Assembly: GCA_002632265.1 (NCBI GenBank)
Contig: NQOV01000008.1
Location: 1-64,000 of the forward strand
Direction of reading: 5' to 3'
DNA length: 64,000 nt
DNA from: Rhodospirillaceae bacterium MC!
Lineage (GTDB): Bacteria > Pseudomonadota > Alphaproteobacteria > MC1
The notes beneath the pieces are model-generated. The model was not told where the DNA came from. It searched no databases and saw only the letters and a program-made list of their open reading frames with translations. This document shows positions 6,938 to 15,918 of the stretch, one piece after another. Within the stretch, counting starts at the first letter, position 1. Each line of letters starts with the position of its first letter. The position numbers were made by a program, and so were the translations under genes.

Positions 6938-7822
6938 CTATGTGTTGAAATCGGTATCCATGAAATTATGATGGCTGATTATGGTGGGTTGTTGTGGAGT
7001 TTTTCCATTTTCATAGGCATTTTGAGATGTCTTATTTAATGGTCTTATGATAAATCTTCCTATGATTATAGATGATTCATAAAGTAAAATCAAGGGAATT
7101 GCTAGCAAACATTGAGAAATAATGTCAGGCGGAGTTACTATCGCCGAGATTATAAAGGAAATTAATATGGCAAACTTTCTAAATTTCTTTAAGTTTCCTA
7201 TGCTTACTACGTTGAATTTCACTAAAAATAAGAGAAATATCGGTAATTCGAACCCCATGCCGAAAATGGTTATTAAGTGCATTATAAGAGATAAATATTG
7301 ATCAACTTTAGCTTGTAAAATTATCGGTAAGGAATTCGATGAGGGCAGTTTTTCAAAGCTAAGAAAGAAATTCCACGCTCTTGGAATTACGATAAAGTAG
7401 GAAAAACAAGCACCTAGCACAAACAAAACAGGCGATAAAATAATAAATGGTAAGATTGCAAGTTTTTCATATTTATATAAAGCAGGCGATAAAAATAACC
7501 ATGTGTTGATTATGAATAGGGGAAAAGTGGCAAATAAGCCAAACCATAGGGCGATCTTAATATATGTTACAAAGGTTTCCGATAAACCTGTGGCGATCAT
7601 TACATGTTTGTATCCTGTTAGATTGTGGGCGTTGGCTAGCGGATATCTTAAGATTTCAAAAATATTATCGGCAAAAATGTAACCGATGATCGAGCTAACT
7701 ACAAACCATAGGAGAATTATCATTATTTTTCGTCTAAGATCCATGAAGTGATCCATTAAGCTTAGATGTTTATCATTATATTCTGTGTGTTTATGCTCTG
7801 GAGATTCTTGAGATTTTGCCAT
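6938..7822 (-). CDS. tatC: Twin-arginine translocase subunit TatC
   Basis: TatC is the six-helix inner-membrane receptor that binds twin-arginine signal peptides and, with TatA and TatB, exports folded proteins. The 294-residue protein opens with a hydrophilic His/Lys-rich tail, then MDHFMDLRRKIM, the family's conserved N-terminal block. The cytoplasmic FxxE-like region and the GMGFELPIF segment, with the conserved Glu, are present. No tatA or tatB lies in the window. The start at 7822 is 4 nt after the upstream stop, so translation may be coupled. Confidence 0.95.
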   Translation of the reverse strand: MAKSQESPEHKHTEYNDKHLSLMDHFMDLRRKIMIILLWFVVSSIIGYIFADNIFEILRYPLANAHNLTGYKHVMIATGLSETFVTYIKIALWFGLFATFPLFIINTWLFLSPALYKYEKLAILPFIILSPVLFVLGACFSYFIVIPRAWNFFLSFEKLPSSNSLPIILQAKVDQYLSLIMHLITIFGMGFELPIFLLFLVKFNVVSIGNLKKFRKFAILISFIISAIVTPPDIISQCLLAIPLILLYESSIIIGRFIIRPLNKTSQNAYENGKTPQQPTIISHHNFMDTDFNT

Positions 7823-7826
7823 GATA

Positions 7827-8876
7827 TTAGTGGGAATTATAGCTAAAAGCTTTATTTATAGTGTGTGGTATTTGGATTTGATTTTTGAGTATTTTTTTCT
7901 TAGCTTGATAAATGTTATTTTTTAGAACTTTTGGGATCATACTGGTGAATTTATGGAATTGAGCGAGCTGTATGGCGTTTTCCCTAAAGCCTGCATGGAT
8001 GTATGTGGGCAAGTTTCCGCCTACAATATCGGTTCTGATAAGGTTATAAACAGATGTTTTGATGTCTTTTTCTATGGAGGTTAGAACAGTTGACGGAGCG
8101 TATATACTTTGATCTTTTTCAACTCCGATTATAAATTTATTATGTTTTTGTGCCGAACGAATAGCCCCTAAACTTGCCGTACCTGCCACTGGTAGGATGA
8201 TGTCAATTCCTTGGCTGATCATGGCGTCGGCTGTTTTCTCTGCCTTTTTTTGATCGCTAAAAGTATTTATGGTTGAGAGAACAATGGTAATTGTGGGATC
8301 TATCGAACGTACACCTGCGATGTATCCTGCCACGTAGGATTCTGTTTCTGGATTTTTTTCTCCTAAAATAATACCGAGTATTTTTTGCTTGTTTAATTTA
8401 CTTGAGATGGAAGAATATTTATAGGTTAAGTTTCCTGCAAGAATTCCCGCTAAGTATCCTGCTTGTTCTACTGCATAGGTGATTCCTGTAAGATTGGAAA
8501 GCGTAACCTTAGATGTATCAACTCCCAGAATAACAAAATTATTATGGGGGTGCATTTTCGCAGATTTCACGATATCGTTGGCAATTTTTTTGCCGATACC
8601 AAAGATGATATTTGCGTCATCTTCTACCGCCGTATTGATGTTGGGTAAAAAATCATCCTTGCGATTGGATTGAAGGTAGTTAATATTAATATCGTAATTG
8701 GTTTTTGCCATGAGAAAACCGTCGTAAATACTTTGATTGACAGAGTGGTCGTGTAGAGGTTTTCCGTCTGTTATGATTGTCGCATAATATTTTTTTGCAT
8801 AGGATTGTGAAAAAGCTAAGGTACTTCCGCCCATAATTAAAGCGAGTAAGATTTTTTTAGCAAGTGAATATTTCAT
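7827..8876 (-). CDS. BMP-family periplasmic substrate-binding protein
   Basis: The 349-residue protein carries a Sec signal peptide (cleavage likely near FSQSYA-K) and no lipobox. Its fold marks are those of the Bmp/Med/PnrA family: YYATIITDGKPLHDHSVNQS, GIGKKIANDIVKSA, VILGVD and GYLAGILAG. Family members bind purine nucleosides or related ligands and usually feed an ABC transporter. None is encoded nearby, and the gene instead precedes tatC, so ligand and partner are unknown. A mature protein without a lipid anchor would be freely periplasmic. Confidence 0.85.
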   Translation of the reverse strand: MKYSLAKKILLALIMGGSTLAFSQSYAKKYYATIITDGKPLHDHSVNQSIYDGFLMAKTNYDININYLQSNRKDDFLPNINTAVEDDANIIFGIGKKIANDIVKSAKMHPHNNFVILGVDTSKVTLSNLTGITYAVEQAGYLAGILAGNLTYKYSSISSKLNKQKILGIILGEKNPETESYVAGYIAGVRSIDPTITIVLSTINTFSDQKKAEKTADAMISQGIDIILPVAGTASLGAIRSAQKHNKFIIGVEKDQSIYAPSTVLTSIEKDIKTSVYNLIRTDIVGGNLPTYIHAGFRENAIQLAQFHKFTSMIPKVLKNNIYQAKKKILKNQIQIPHTINKAFSYNSH

Positions 8877-9035
8877 TGTCTGTCTCCTATTGATTGTAAT
8901 TTTTTGTATTTTATCTTTACTTTTGAGTATTATATCAAAAAATTAAGATTGAATCAAGATAATTTTATGGCAGTTATTATACTTGCAAAAATTCACAAGA
9001 AAAATGAATGGTTAAAGCTATGTGGTTAGGATGTG

Positions 9036-9887
9036 CTATTTTTTATTCTTGTTCTCATTCTTATTCTCATTCTTTTTTTCGCTCTCGTTTTCGTTGGAAA
9101 GGTTAGTATTTTCTTGATCGTCATCAGGATGATCGATTTTATATTGAGCTAAGGCCTTACGGTGAGCTTTAATACTGTAGGGAATTGTTAGTAAATATAA
9201 ATATAAAAATATCGGTAAGATCGATAAAGGAGTGGAAATTAATTTTACTATAATAATTAAAATACACAACAAAGACGGTACAATATATAATCGTCTAATG
9301 GTGATCCTTTTTTGCGAAAACATGGGGATGTTACTTACCATTAACGCCCCAATTAAAACCAACGCCAAGGAAATAAAATATGGATTCTGTAAGAATTTTG
9401 TAACATTATAAGAACGTGAAATCATTAAGGGACTAAGAACCAATAACGCCGCCGCAGGAGACGGACAGCCATAAAAGAAACGACTGTGGAAGATATCAAC
9501 AGAGCTATCAATATTAAATTTCGCCAAACGTAAGGCCGCACAAGCTATATAGAATATGGGAAATATCCAGCCAGTCTGACCAAGTACATGGGTAGACCAT
9601 AAATTTAAAATTAAGGCAGGAGCAACCCCAAAGGCCACCAAATCCGAAAGGCTATCCAGTTCCGCACCTATGGGGCTACTGGCATTTAAAAGCCTTGCGA
9701 CTTTACCGTCCATGGCGTCGAAGACTCCAGCAAGGATCACAAACATCACCGCATGATAAAAATGATCGGACATGGCATTAAATATGGCCGTAATCCCCAT
9801 GCCCAAAGCTGTAATGGTTATGGCGTTGGGAATTAGCTTTTTTAAATTAGCTTTTTGGTTGTCGTCATCTTCGTATATCATGTGCAA
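9036..9887 (-). CDS. pssA: CDP-diacylglycerol-serine O-phosphatidyltransferase
   Basis: PssA makes phosphatidylserine from CDP-diacylglycerol and serine in the inner membrane, the step before decarboxylation to phosphatidylethanolamine. The CDP-alcohol phosphotransferase motif DG-x2-AR-x8-G-x3-D-x3-D is complete (DGKVARLL...IGAELDSLSD). Several membrane helices follow. The C-terminus is a low-complexity Asn/Glu/Lys repeat (NENKNENKNKK). It follows psd directly, with its start next to the psd stop, so the two steps are made from one transcript. Confidence 0.95.
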   Translation of the reverse strand: MHMIYEDDDNQKANLKKLIPNAITITALGMGITAIFNAMSDHFYHAVMFVILAGVFDAMDGKVARLLNASSPIGAELDSLSDLVAFGVAPALILNLWSTHVLGQTGWIFPIFYIACAALRLAKFNIDSSVDIFHSRFFYGCPSPAAALLVLSPLMISRSYNVTKFLQNPYFISLALVLIGALMVSNIPMFSQKRITIRRLYIVPSLLCILIIIVKLISTPLSILPIFLYLYLLTIPYSIKAHRKALAQYKIDHPDDDQENTNLSNENESEKKNENKNENKNKK

Positions 9888-10616
9888 TTAATCCGCAGTA
9901 CCTTGGCGAGCCTCGGTTTCTTGACAATCGAAATCAGCAATGACCGTCTCTCCTGCTAAAGTTTTTTGTCCTGGAATAACCATAGGCACAGCACCTTCAG
10001 GCAAGAACACATCCACACGAGAACCAAAACGGATTAAACCATAACGTTGACCAACCGTTAAATTATCATCAGTTTTCTTAAAGCACAAAATACGACGAGC
10101 CACTAAACCCGCAATTTGAGTAAAAATAACTTCACGCCCTTTAGGATCTTCCATAACAAGAGTGTTTCTTTCGTTTTCTTCGGAAGCTTTATCAAGATCA
10201 GCATTGAAATATTTACCCTCATGATAGACAACATTTTTTATACGTCCTGCCACAGGCACACGATTCACATGAACATCAAAAACATTCATAAAGATCGCAA
10301 TTCTTAAAAGAGCTTTAGGCTCAATGGGGTTACCATTTTCATCTTTTTCCCATATTTCCTTTGGTGGAAGTGCTTTTGTTACGTGAAGTACACGACCATC
10401 GGCAGGGGATATCACAAGATCTTCACGAGTGGGCGTAACACGTACAGGATCTCTAAAGAAATATACACACCACAAAGTAAGCACAACCCCAATCCACCCT
10501 AAAGGTTGAGAGAGTAAAAAGAAAATAAAAGTAAAGGCAGCGAAAGCCCCTATAAAAGGATGTCCTGCTTTATTTACAGGAACTAGTACTTCATTTAAAA
10601 CACTTTTAATTTGCAT
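9888..10616 (-). CDS. psd: Phosphatidylserine decarboxylase proenzyme
   Basis: Psd converts phosphatidylserine to phosphatidylethanolamine. At 242 residues it is the short proenzyme type. The N-terminus has a membrane segment (FAAFTFIFFLLSQPLGWIGVV). The self-cleavage site sits in LIRFGSRVDVFLPEG, where the Ser of Gly-Ser becomes the pyruvoyl group. Also present are the conserved SPADGRV block and the FMNVFDVHVNR block with His. It pairs with pssA as a two-gene phosphatidylethanolamine operon. Confidence 0.95.
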   Translation of the reverse strand: MQIKSVLNEVLVPVNKAGHPFIGAFAAFTFIFFLLSQPLGWIGVVLTLWCVYFFRDPVRVTPTREDLVISPADGRVLHVTKALPPKEIWEKDENGNPIEPKALLRIAIFMNVFDVHVNRVPVAGRIKNVVYHEGKYFNADLDKASEENERNTLVMEDPKGREVIFTQIAGLVARRILCFKKTDDNLTVGQRYGLIRFGSRVDVFLPEGAVPMVIPGQKTLAGETVIADFDCQETEARQGTAD

Positions 10617-11055
10617 GATATAACCTTGTTATTAGATTGTAAGAAATAAATTTAAGATCATTATACATGCTTTTTTTTTAAAACTCAATGCTTTTTTTAT
10701 TTATTTATCTCGCATGTTGCCACCGACCATAGTTTCGGCCCTAATTTCAGGTGCGTACTAGCTTATTTTATCCACCTATTTTTAAAATGTATTTGACAAA
10801 TTAGGAAAGATATGCTACAATATAATTATAAACGTGCTTAGAATTTTAAGGCGTTTATGGCAGATACAACAGGATTTATTCGCTATATTGATAGGAATAC
10901 ATCAGTATCCACCTTATATAATATATATAATTACTAACATGTATGATCGGAAACTAGATCATATCATGCTTTAATCTCTATATATAACTAGATATTTATG
11001 TAGCGATACATGAATAACAATTGCTTATTTTAGAATTGTAAAGGAATCTAACATC
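10617..11055. other. psd-clpB divergent region with structured clpB leader
   Basis: A sigma70-type promoter at 10793-10821 leaves a leader of roughly 230 nt before clpB. The leader holds a hairpin at 10938-10968 (CATGTATGATC against GATCATATCATG, one bulge, 8-nt loop) and a smaller one near 10890 (GGAATAC against GTATCC). The ribosome site AAAGGAATC precedes ATG 11056. No alphaproteobacterial sigma32 promoter was recognised. No other gene was seen. Confidence 0.6.
10793..10821 (+). promoter_or_regulatory. clpB promoter, TTGACA-17-TACAAT
   Basis: A -35 TTGACA at 10793-10798 and a -10 TACAAT at 10816-10821 are spaced by 17 bp, close to the sigma70 consensus. It is the only strong promoter found upstream of clpB. 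Confidence 0.75.
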
Positions 11056-13728
11056 ATGGATGAAAACAAATTAACTCATAGAGTACAGGGCTTCATAAGA
11101 ACCGCTCACGGCTTAGCCATTAGACGAGAAAACCAAGTTTTAACTCCCCAGCATTTATTATACGTCTTGCTAGAAGATAAACAAGGATCAGCCTGCTTAT
11201 TAATTGATGACGCTAAGGGAAGTAGTTTAAAGGCTCGTGATCTTATAGAACAAGAAATCGAAAAATTACCAAAAGTAACAGGCGGAGGATCGGTTAGTGT
11301 AACGCCGTCGAATTCCTTTAGTCGATTACTTCAATTGGCAGAAGATATCAGCACTAAAGCAGGCGATAGCTATATCACAAGTGAATATATCTTACTGGCG
11401 ATGCTTTTAAGTAAAGGCGAGAAAGTATCAGAAGTTTTGATAAACGCCAATCTGGACGAAAAAAACTTAAACAAAGCCATAAAAAACCTAAGAAAGGGCC
11501 AACCTGCCGACAGTGCTGACGCTGATAGCAATTGGGATTCCCTAAAGAAATACACCATAGATCTAACAGATAAAGCCCTACAAGGTAATCTAGATCCTGT
11601 AATTGGCAGAGATGAAGAGATCCGCCGAGCTATCCAAGTATTATCAAGAAGAACCAAGAACAATCCCATTTTAATCGGCGAACCTGGGGTCGGTAAAACC
11701 GCCATAGCCGAGGGTTTAGCTTTGCGTATCGTCAATAAAGACGTGCCTGATAATCTGCTAAATAAACGCCTACTTGAATTGGATCTCGGAGCATTAATCG
11801 CAGGAGCTAAGTTTCGTGGCGAATTCGAAGAGCGTCTAAAAGCCGTATTAAAAGAGATCGAAGGATCAAACGGACAAATTATTTTATTCGTCGATGAAAT
11901 CCACACACTAGTAGGAGCAGGAGCAAGCGAGGGGAGTATGGACGCATCTAACTTGCTAAAACCTGCCCTAGCACGTGGAGAGCTTAGTACTATCGGAGCT
12001 ACTACCATTAATGAGTATCGTAAATACGTGGAAAAGGATCAAGCTTTAGCACGCAGATTCCAACCAGTATTCATCGATGAACCGAGTATTGAAGATACAA
12101 TCTCTATTCTGCGTGGAATAAAAGAAAAGTATGAGCTACATCATAGCATACGCATACAAGATAGTGCCATAGTTTCGGCGGTATTGCTTTCAAGTCGTTA
12201 CATAAATGATAGATTCTTGCCAGATAAAGCCATTGATCTCATGGACGAAGCAGCCTCAAGAGTGAAAATGGAGGCCACATCTAAACCCGAAAAGCTTGAT
12301 GAAGTTGATCGCCGTTTAACCCAATTACACATCGAACAAGAGGCCTTAAAACGAGAAAAGGATGACGATAGTAAAGAGCGTCTTGAAAAAATCAACATGG
12401 AACTTCAAAGCTTAAAGCTAGAATCCGCAAGCTTAACAGAAGAATGGCAGGCAGAGAAAAATTCCATAAACAAACTTGCCGAATATCAAAAACAGCTGGA
12501 CGAAGCAAGGAGCGAAGTGGAAAAGGCTACCAGAAATGGTCAATATGAAAAAGTCGGCGAACTTCAATATGATCTCATCCCCAAACTTGAAGAGCTAATT
12601 ACCGCCACCAAGGGAAAAGATGACGGTCAAGAGCTAGTACGTAAAGAAGTTACAGATGAACACATGGCGATTATCGTTTCTCGTTGGACAGGTATCCCAG
12701 TGGATAAAATGCTCGATAGCGAAAAAACACGCCTAACCCAAATGGAAAACATTCTAGGTAAACGTGTGGCAGGGCAAAGAGAGGCCATAACTGCGGTATC
12801 AAATGCCATTCGTCGATCTCGTGCAGGCTTGCAAGATCCCAACCGTCCCATAGGATCATTCCTATTCTTAGGGCCAACAGGAGTCGGCAAAACAGAGCTT
12901 ACAAAAACCCTAGCAGATTTCCTATTTAATGATGAACATGCGATGATTCGTCTTGATATGTCCGAATACATGGAGAAACATTCCGTATCTCGTTTGATCG
13001 GCTCGCCTCCGGGTTACGTGGGTTACGATGAGGGCGGAGCTTTAACCGAGGCCGTACGCCGTCGTCCCTATCAAGTGATTTTATTTGATGAAGTGGAAAA
13101 GGCTCACCCTGACGTATTTAATATCTTACTACAAGTACTTGACGATGGCCGCCTAACCGACGGCCAAGGACGTACCGTGGATTTTACTAATACCCTAATT
13201 ATTATGACATCTAACCTAGGTGCTAGGGTTCTTGTGGAACAAAATAGCGAAGAAGATAGCTTTTTAGTGCGTGATCAAGTCATGAATGAAGTGAAAAACG
13301 CTTTCAAACCTGAATTCCTAAATAGACTAGATGAAATTACCTTGTTCCATAAACTATTTAAGGAAAATATGTACCCAATTATCGATATTCAATTGGAACA
13401 TTTATATAAACTACTAGGGAGTAAATCCATAACTCTAGATGTGGACCAAACCGCCAAAGATTGGATCGCTGATAACGGCTATGAACCAGCTTATGGAGCT
13501 AGACCTTTAAAACGTCTTATCCAACAGCATTTACAAAATAATCTAGCTAGTATGATTCTCGACGGCTCGATAAAAAATGGCGATAACATCACAATTACCG
13601 CCAATACTAACAATAATCTAGTTATCAACAATCAGGAGATCCCCACCCACAACCCCCACAATCCCAACATCCACCATTCATCATCCCCCTATACTGATGA
13701 TGACGAGCCTAAATTAATAGTAAATTAA
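11056..13728 (+). CDS. clpB: ATP-dependent disaggregase ClpB
   Basis: ClpB is a hexameric cytosolic AAA+ chaperone that pulls proteins out of aggregates with the DnaK system. The 890-residue protein has the N-domain, a first nucleotide-binding domain with Walker A GEPGVGKT (about residues 208-215), the long coiled-coil middle domain (about 410-530) that separates ClpB from ClpA, and a second Walker A GPTGVGKT (about 606-613). The C-terminal tail is Asn/His/Pro-rich before PKLIVN. Its last 80 nt are C-rich, and a clear intrinsic terminator follows. Confidence 0.97.
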   Translation: MDENKLTHRVQGFIRTAHGLAIRRENQVLTPQHLLYVLLEDKQGSACLLIDDAKGSSLKARDLIEQEIEKLPKVTGGGSVSVTPSNSFSRLLQLAEDISTKAGDSYITSEYILLAMLLSKGEKVSEVLINANLDEKNLNKAIKNLRKGQPADSADADSNWDSLKKYTIDLTDKALQGNLDPVIGRDEEIRRAIQVLSRRTKNNPILIGEPGVGKTAIAEGLALRIVNKDVPDNLLNKRLLELDLGALIAGAKFRGEFEERLKAVLKEIEGSNGQIILFVDEIHTLVGAGASEGSMDASNLLKPALARGELSTIGATTINEYRKYVEKDQALARRFQPVFIDEPSIEDTISILRGIKEKYELHHSIRIQDSAIVSAVLLSSRYINDRFLPDKAIDLMDEAASRVKMEATSKPEKLDEVDRRLTQLHIEQEALKREKDDDSKERLEKINMELQSLKLESASLTEEWQAEKNSINKLAEYQKQLDEARSEVEKATRNGQYEKVGELQYDLIPKLEELITATKGKDDGQELVRKEVTDEHMAIIVSRWTGIPVDKMLDSEKTRLTQMENILGKRVAGQREAITAVSNAIRRSRAGLQDPNRPIGSFLFLGPTGVGKTELTKTLADFLFNDEHAMIRLDMSEYMEKHSVSRLIGSPPGYVGYDEGGALTEAVRRRPYQVILFDEVEKAHPDVFNILLQVLDDGRLTDGQGRTVDFTNTLIIMTSNLGARVLVEQNSEEDSFLVRDQVMNEVKNAFKPEFLNRLDEITLFHKLFKENMYPIIDIQLEHLYKLLGSKSITLDVDQTAKDWIADNGYEPAYGARPLKRLIQQHLQNNLASMILDGSIKNGDNITITANTNNNLVINNQEIPTHNPHNPNIHHSSSPYTDDDEPKLIVN

Positions 13729-13741
13729 GGCGGTAATCTAT

Positions 13742-13780
13742 AAAGGTATGAAAATTCACAATAATTTTCATACCTTTTTT
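13742..13780 (+). terminator. clpB intrinsic terminator
   Basis: Perfect stem GGTATGAAAATT with AATTTTCATACC (13745-13774), loop CACAAT, then a run of T. It lies 14 nt after the clpB stop. Confidence 0.9.
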
Positions 13781-13832
13781 ATTTTTTCTAATTTTAACAC
13801 TAAAAATTGCTATGGCCAAACCATAATATGTA

Positions 13833-13861
13833 TTGACATTTAAAACATTAAAATGTATACT
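13833..13861 (+). promoter_or_regulatory. Promoter of first OMP gene, TTGACA-17-TATACT
   Basis: TTGACA at 13833-13838 and TATACT at 13856-13861 with 17-bp spacing. Transcription should start near 13868, giving a leader of about 175 nt that contains the inverted repeat at 13877-13942. Confidence 0.85.
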
Positions 13862-13876
13862 ATAGATTATAACTTA

Positions 13877-13942
13877 ATATACTACATTTAAGATTGTAGA
13901 GATTCTGTCAGTGTGTTCTTTGCAATCTTAAATGTAGTATAT
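13877..13942 (+). promoter_or_regulatory. Perfect 20-bp stem-loop in the OMP leader
   Basis: 13877-13896 and 13923-13942 are exact reverse complements over 20 bp, with a 26-nt loop. The element lies just downstream of the mapped promoter and about 100 nt before the start codon, so it should form in the mRNA leader. No T tract follows, which argues against a terminator. A second, imperfect hairpin (AAAAATGAG with CTCATTTTTT) follows at about 13950-14000. Confidence 0.8.
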
Positions 13943-14044
13943 GAAAAAGTGTGAAAAATGAGCTGATATCACACATATCTAAACTCATTTTTTCCACTTG
14001 TGTTTTATTAATTATCTTACTTAAATATTTAAAAGGAATCAATC

Positions 14045-14845
14045 ATGTTTAAATTAAAACAAGCTTTCTTATGTTCGACTATCGTACTTTCTTTCTTTAC
14101 CTTGTCAATGTCGGCCAATGCTAATGAAAGCCAAGAAACATCAACAAATACAACAAATACAGATACCACTCAAACCGCTAATACCAATACAGCGAACCAG
14201 AATAAACCTGCTACTAATCCTCTTAATCATCCTCATTTGGGTATCGGTGCTTATTTAGAATTGGGTGGGAATTTTAATTTTATTGATATGTTTAATGCCA
14301 AAAGCGATACCGAAGAAGTATCAATTGGAAAATCAGCTAATTTTACTGGTGGTTTTGGCGTTAGATTTAATACTTTTTCTATAGGTATGGATGTAGCTAT
14401 TCTTAGTCCTAATGTAAATTTTAAATATACAGGCTTAGGGCATACTGTTGTTACTGCTATTGATAATGCTATTGATGGTACTGATGTTAATACCGTAGGC
14501 TATTTAGATACTAATATTGTTCTTTTTAAATTTTCACGTGAATTACTAATTAGTGATCATGCTTCTATGTCTTTAAATATCGGTTTAGGTGCGGCCGCAT
14601 ATACGGTACACGATTCAAAAGAAAATGTTAGATATTCGCCAGTATATATAAATCCTGCTGTAATGGGTGGCGTGGATTTTAGATTGTATCTTGGTAAAGA
14701 TCGAGGGCTTTATCTTTCTGCAGGTGCAAGATATACTCATATTTTTCAAAAAGAATTGGTTATAGATACTCTTTTATCTTCACATACCCTAACAGGTGGC
14801 TTGGGTACAGCTCAAGGAATTGTTAAAATCGGCTATCAATTTTAA
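14045..14845 (+). CDS. Outer-membrane beta-barrel protein 1
   Basis: The 266-residue precursor has a signal peptide ending SMSANA-NES. A Thr/Asn-rich linker (about residues 27-58) follows, then alternating hydrophobic strands such as GIGAYLELGGNFNF and FTGGFGVRFNTFSIGMDV. The C-terminal strand ends KIGYQF; the terminal Phe is the usual recognition signal for the BAM assembly complex. It shares strand motifs with the two genes downstream, so the three are paralogues of the small-barrel (OmpA-barrel-like/opacity) kind. AAAGGAATC precedes the start. Function unknown: pore, adhesin or structural. Confidence 0.8.
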   Translation: MFKLKQAFLCSTIVLSFFTLSMSANANESQETSTNTTNTDTTQTANTNTANQNKPATNPLNHPHLGIGAYLELGGNFNFIDMFNAKSDTEEVSIGKSANFTGGFGVRFNTFSIGMDVAILSPNVNFKYTGLGHTVVTAIDNAIDGTDVNTVGYLDTNIVLFKFSRELLISDHASMSLNIGLGAAAYTVHDSKENVRYSPVYINPAVMGGVDFRLYLGKDRGLYLSAGARYTHIFQKELVIDTLLSSHTLTGGLGTAQGIVKIGYQF

Positions 14846-14891
14846 CCTATCTTGATTCTATTGATAATTCTTGTTAAATATCAATTTTTCA

Positions 14892-14930
14892 AATATCCCC
14901 CAGCGTGAATTTATTGTGGTGGGGGATATT
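14892..14930 (+). terminator. Hairpin after OMP 1
   Basis: Stem AATATCCCCC (14892-14901) with GGGGGATATT (14921-14930) and a 19-nt loop containing GTGAATTTATTGTGG. The loop closely resembles that of the hairpin after OMP 2 (15721-15757). The T tail is weak. Confidence 0.65.
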
Positions 14931-15014
14931 CGTATCCTATTGAGATAATTAAGTTAATGATAGTACGATAGTTGCAAATAATATTGCATTTTAAATACTT
15001 AAAGGGGATCAGCT

Positions 15015-15043
15015 ATTGACAAATGATTTATTTTGTGATAGTA
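15015..15043 (+). promoter_or_regulatory. OMP 2 promoter, TTGACA-17-TAGTAT
   Basis: TTGACA at 15015-15020 and TAGTAT at 15038-15043. The spacer shares the block TGATTTATTTTGTG with the OMP 3 promoter, so promoter and gene were duplicated together. A TTG-initiated frame at 15016 lies inside this -35 box and is not the real start. Confidence 0.8.
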
Positions 15044-15087
15044 TGTTAGAGTGTGTAGTAGAATTTATATTTGAAAGGACATTCAAA

Positions 15088-15684
15088 ATGTCAAAATTAA
15101 AAACACTTTTATTATCTTCGGCGGTATCGCTTGCAATATTACCGACTGTAGCTCATGCCGATGATATTGGCTTTTACGCAGATTTAGGTGGTAACTTTAC
15201 CTACTCTAATTTGGATTACGATGGGGATACAAACATCGATTACATAAGATCTTTAGGTGTTACTGGTGGTTTTGGTATGAAAATAGATGCTGTTACTATT
15301 GGTGCTGATGTATCTTCAATGGGTTTAGACGGTGCTTATACTGCCTTATCTCTTGCTAAAATTGGCTTAGAATATACCTTTGGCAAGCATAATACTCTTT
15401 ATGTTTCTTTAGCTGGCGGTGGTGCGTTTTCAGTGGCTGATAATGATGTCTTAAATACTGACGCCCTAAAAGATATGCAGATAGATCCTGCCGTAGCTCT
15501 TGGTGCAGGCTATAAAATTTATTTTGATAAAAAAGACGGTTTTTATTTAGATCTTGGTGTAAGATATATTAAAACCTTTCCAAAAGATACAGTGTTAGAT
15601 TTCGGTTATGGTTCAAAACCTGTAGTGATAGAAAATAAATTTTCTACAGTACAAGGAACATTAAAAATTGGATATCAATTCTAA
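15088..15684 (+). CDS. Outer-membrane beta-barrel protein 2
   Basis: This 198-residue precursor has a textbook signal peptide (MSKLKTLLLSSAVSLAILPTVAHA, cleaved before DDIG). The mature part begins GFYADLGGNFTYS and contains the family blocks VTGGFGMKIDAVTIGADVS, FGKHNTLYVSLAGGGA and GAGYKIYFDKKDGFYLDLGVRY. It ends KIGYQF. I chose ATG 15088, preceded by GAAAGGAC, since the in-frame upstream TTG lies in the promoter. It is the shortest barrel of the three and lacks the low-complexity linker of OMP 1. Confidence 0.82.
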   Translation: MSKLKTLLLSSAVSLAILPTVAHADDIGFYADLGGNFTYSNLDYDGDTNIDYIRSLGVTGGFGMKIDAVTIGADVSSMGLDGAYTALSLAKIGLEYTFGKHNTLYVSLAGGGAFSVADNDVLNTDALKDMQIDPAVALGAGYKIYFDKKDGFYLDLGVRYIKTFPKDTVLDFGYGSKPVVIENKFSTVQGTLKIGYQF

Positions 15685-15720
15685 TTTATAAATATTTGAT
15701 AAATAATCTTTATCTTAATC

Positions 15721-15757
15721 CCCCTTACCTGCGAATTTATCGTGGTAAGGGGTTTTT
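15721..15757 (+). terminator. Intrinsic terminator after OMP 2
   Basis: Stem CCCCTTACC (15721-15729) with GGTAAGGGG (15744-15752), then TTTTT. The loop TGCGAATTTATCGT is related to the loop after OMP 1. Confidence 0.8.
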
Positions 15758-15842
15758 GTGTCATATTGATAGGGTTAAACTAATGATAGCCTTAGAGTTA
15801 TAAATAATATTCTATTTTAGATACTTAGGAGAAATAAATATA

Positions 15843-15871
15843 TTGACAGTTGATTCATTTTGTGTTATTGT
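15843..15871 (+). promoter_or_regulatory. OMP 3 promoter, TTGACA-17-TATTGT
   Basis: TTGACA at 15843-15848 and TATTGT at 15866-15871. The spacer block TGATTCATTTTGTG is almost the same as in the OMP 2 promoter. Confidence 0.7.
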
Positions 15872-15918
15872 GGTTATAATAAATATAATTATGAAATTCA
15901 TATTTGAAAGGAAATACA

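Noticed and set aside
11370-12971. Long minus-strand frames inside clpB
   Set aside because: They are antisense shadows of a fully conserved gene.
15016-15087. N-terminal extension of OMP 2 from a TTG start
   Set aside because: The TTG is part of the -35 box TTGACA. The signal peptide begins at ATG 15088 with a good ribosome site.
15904-15918. TTG start of OMP 3
   Set aside because: ATG 15919 begins a proper signal peptide, and GAAAGGAAA sits where a ribosome site should be.
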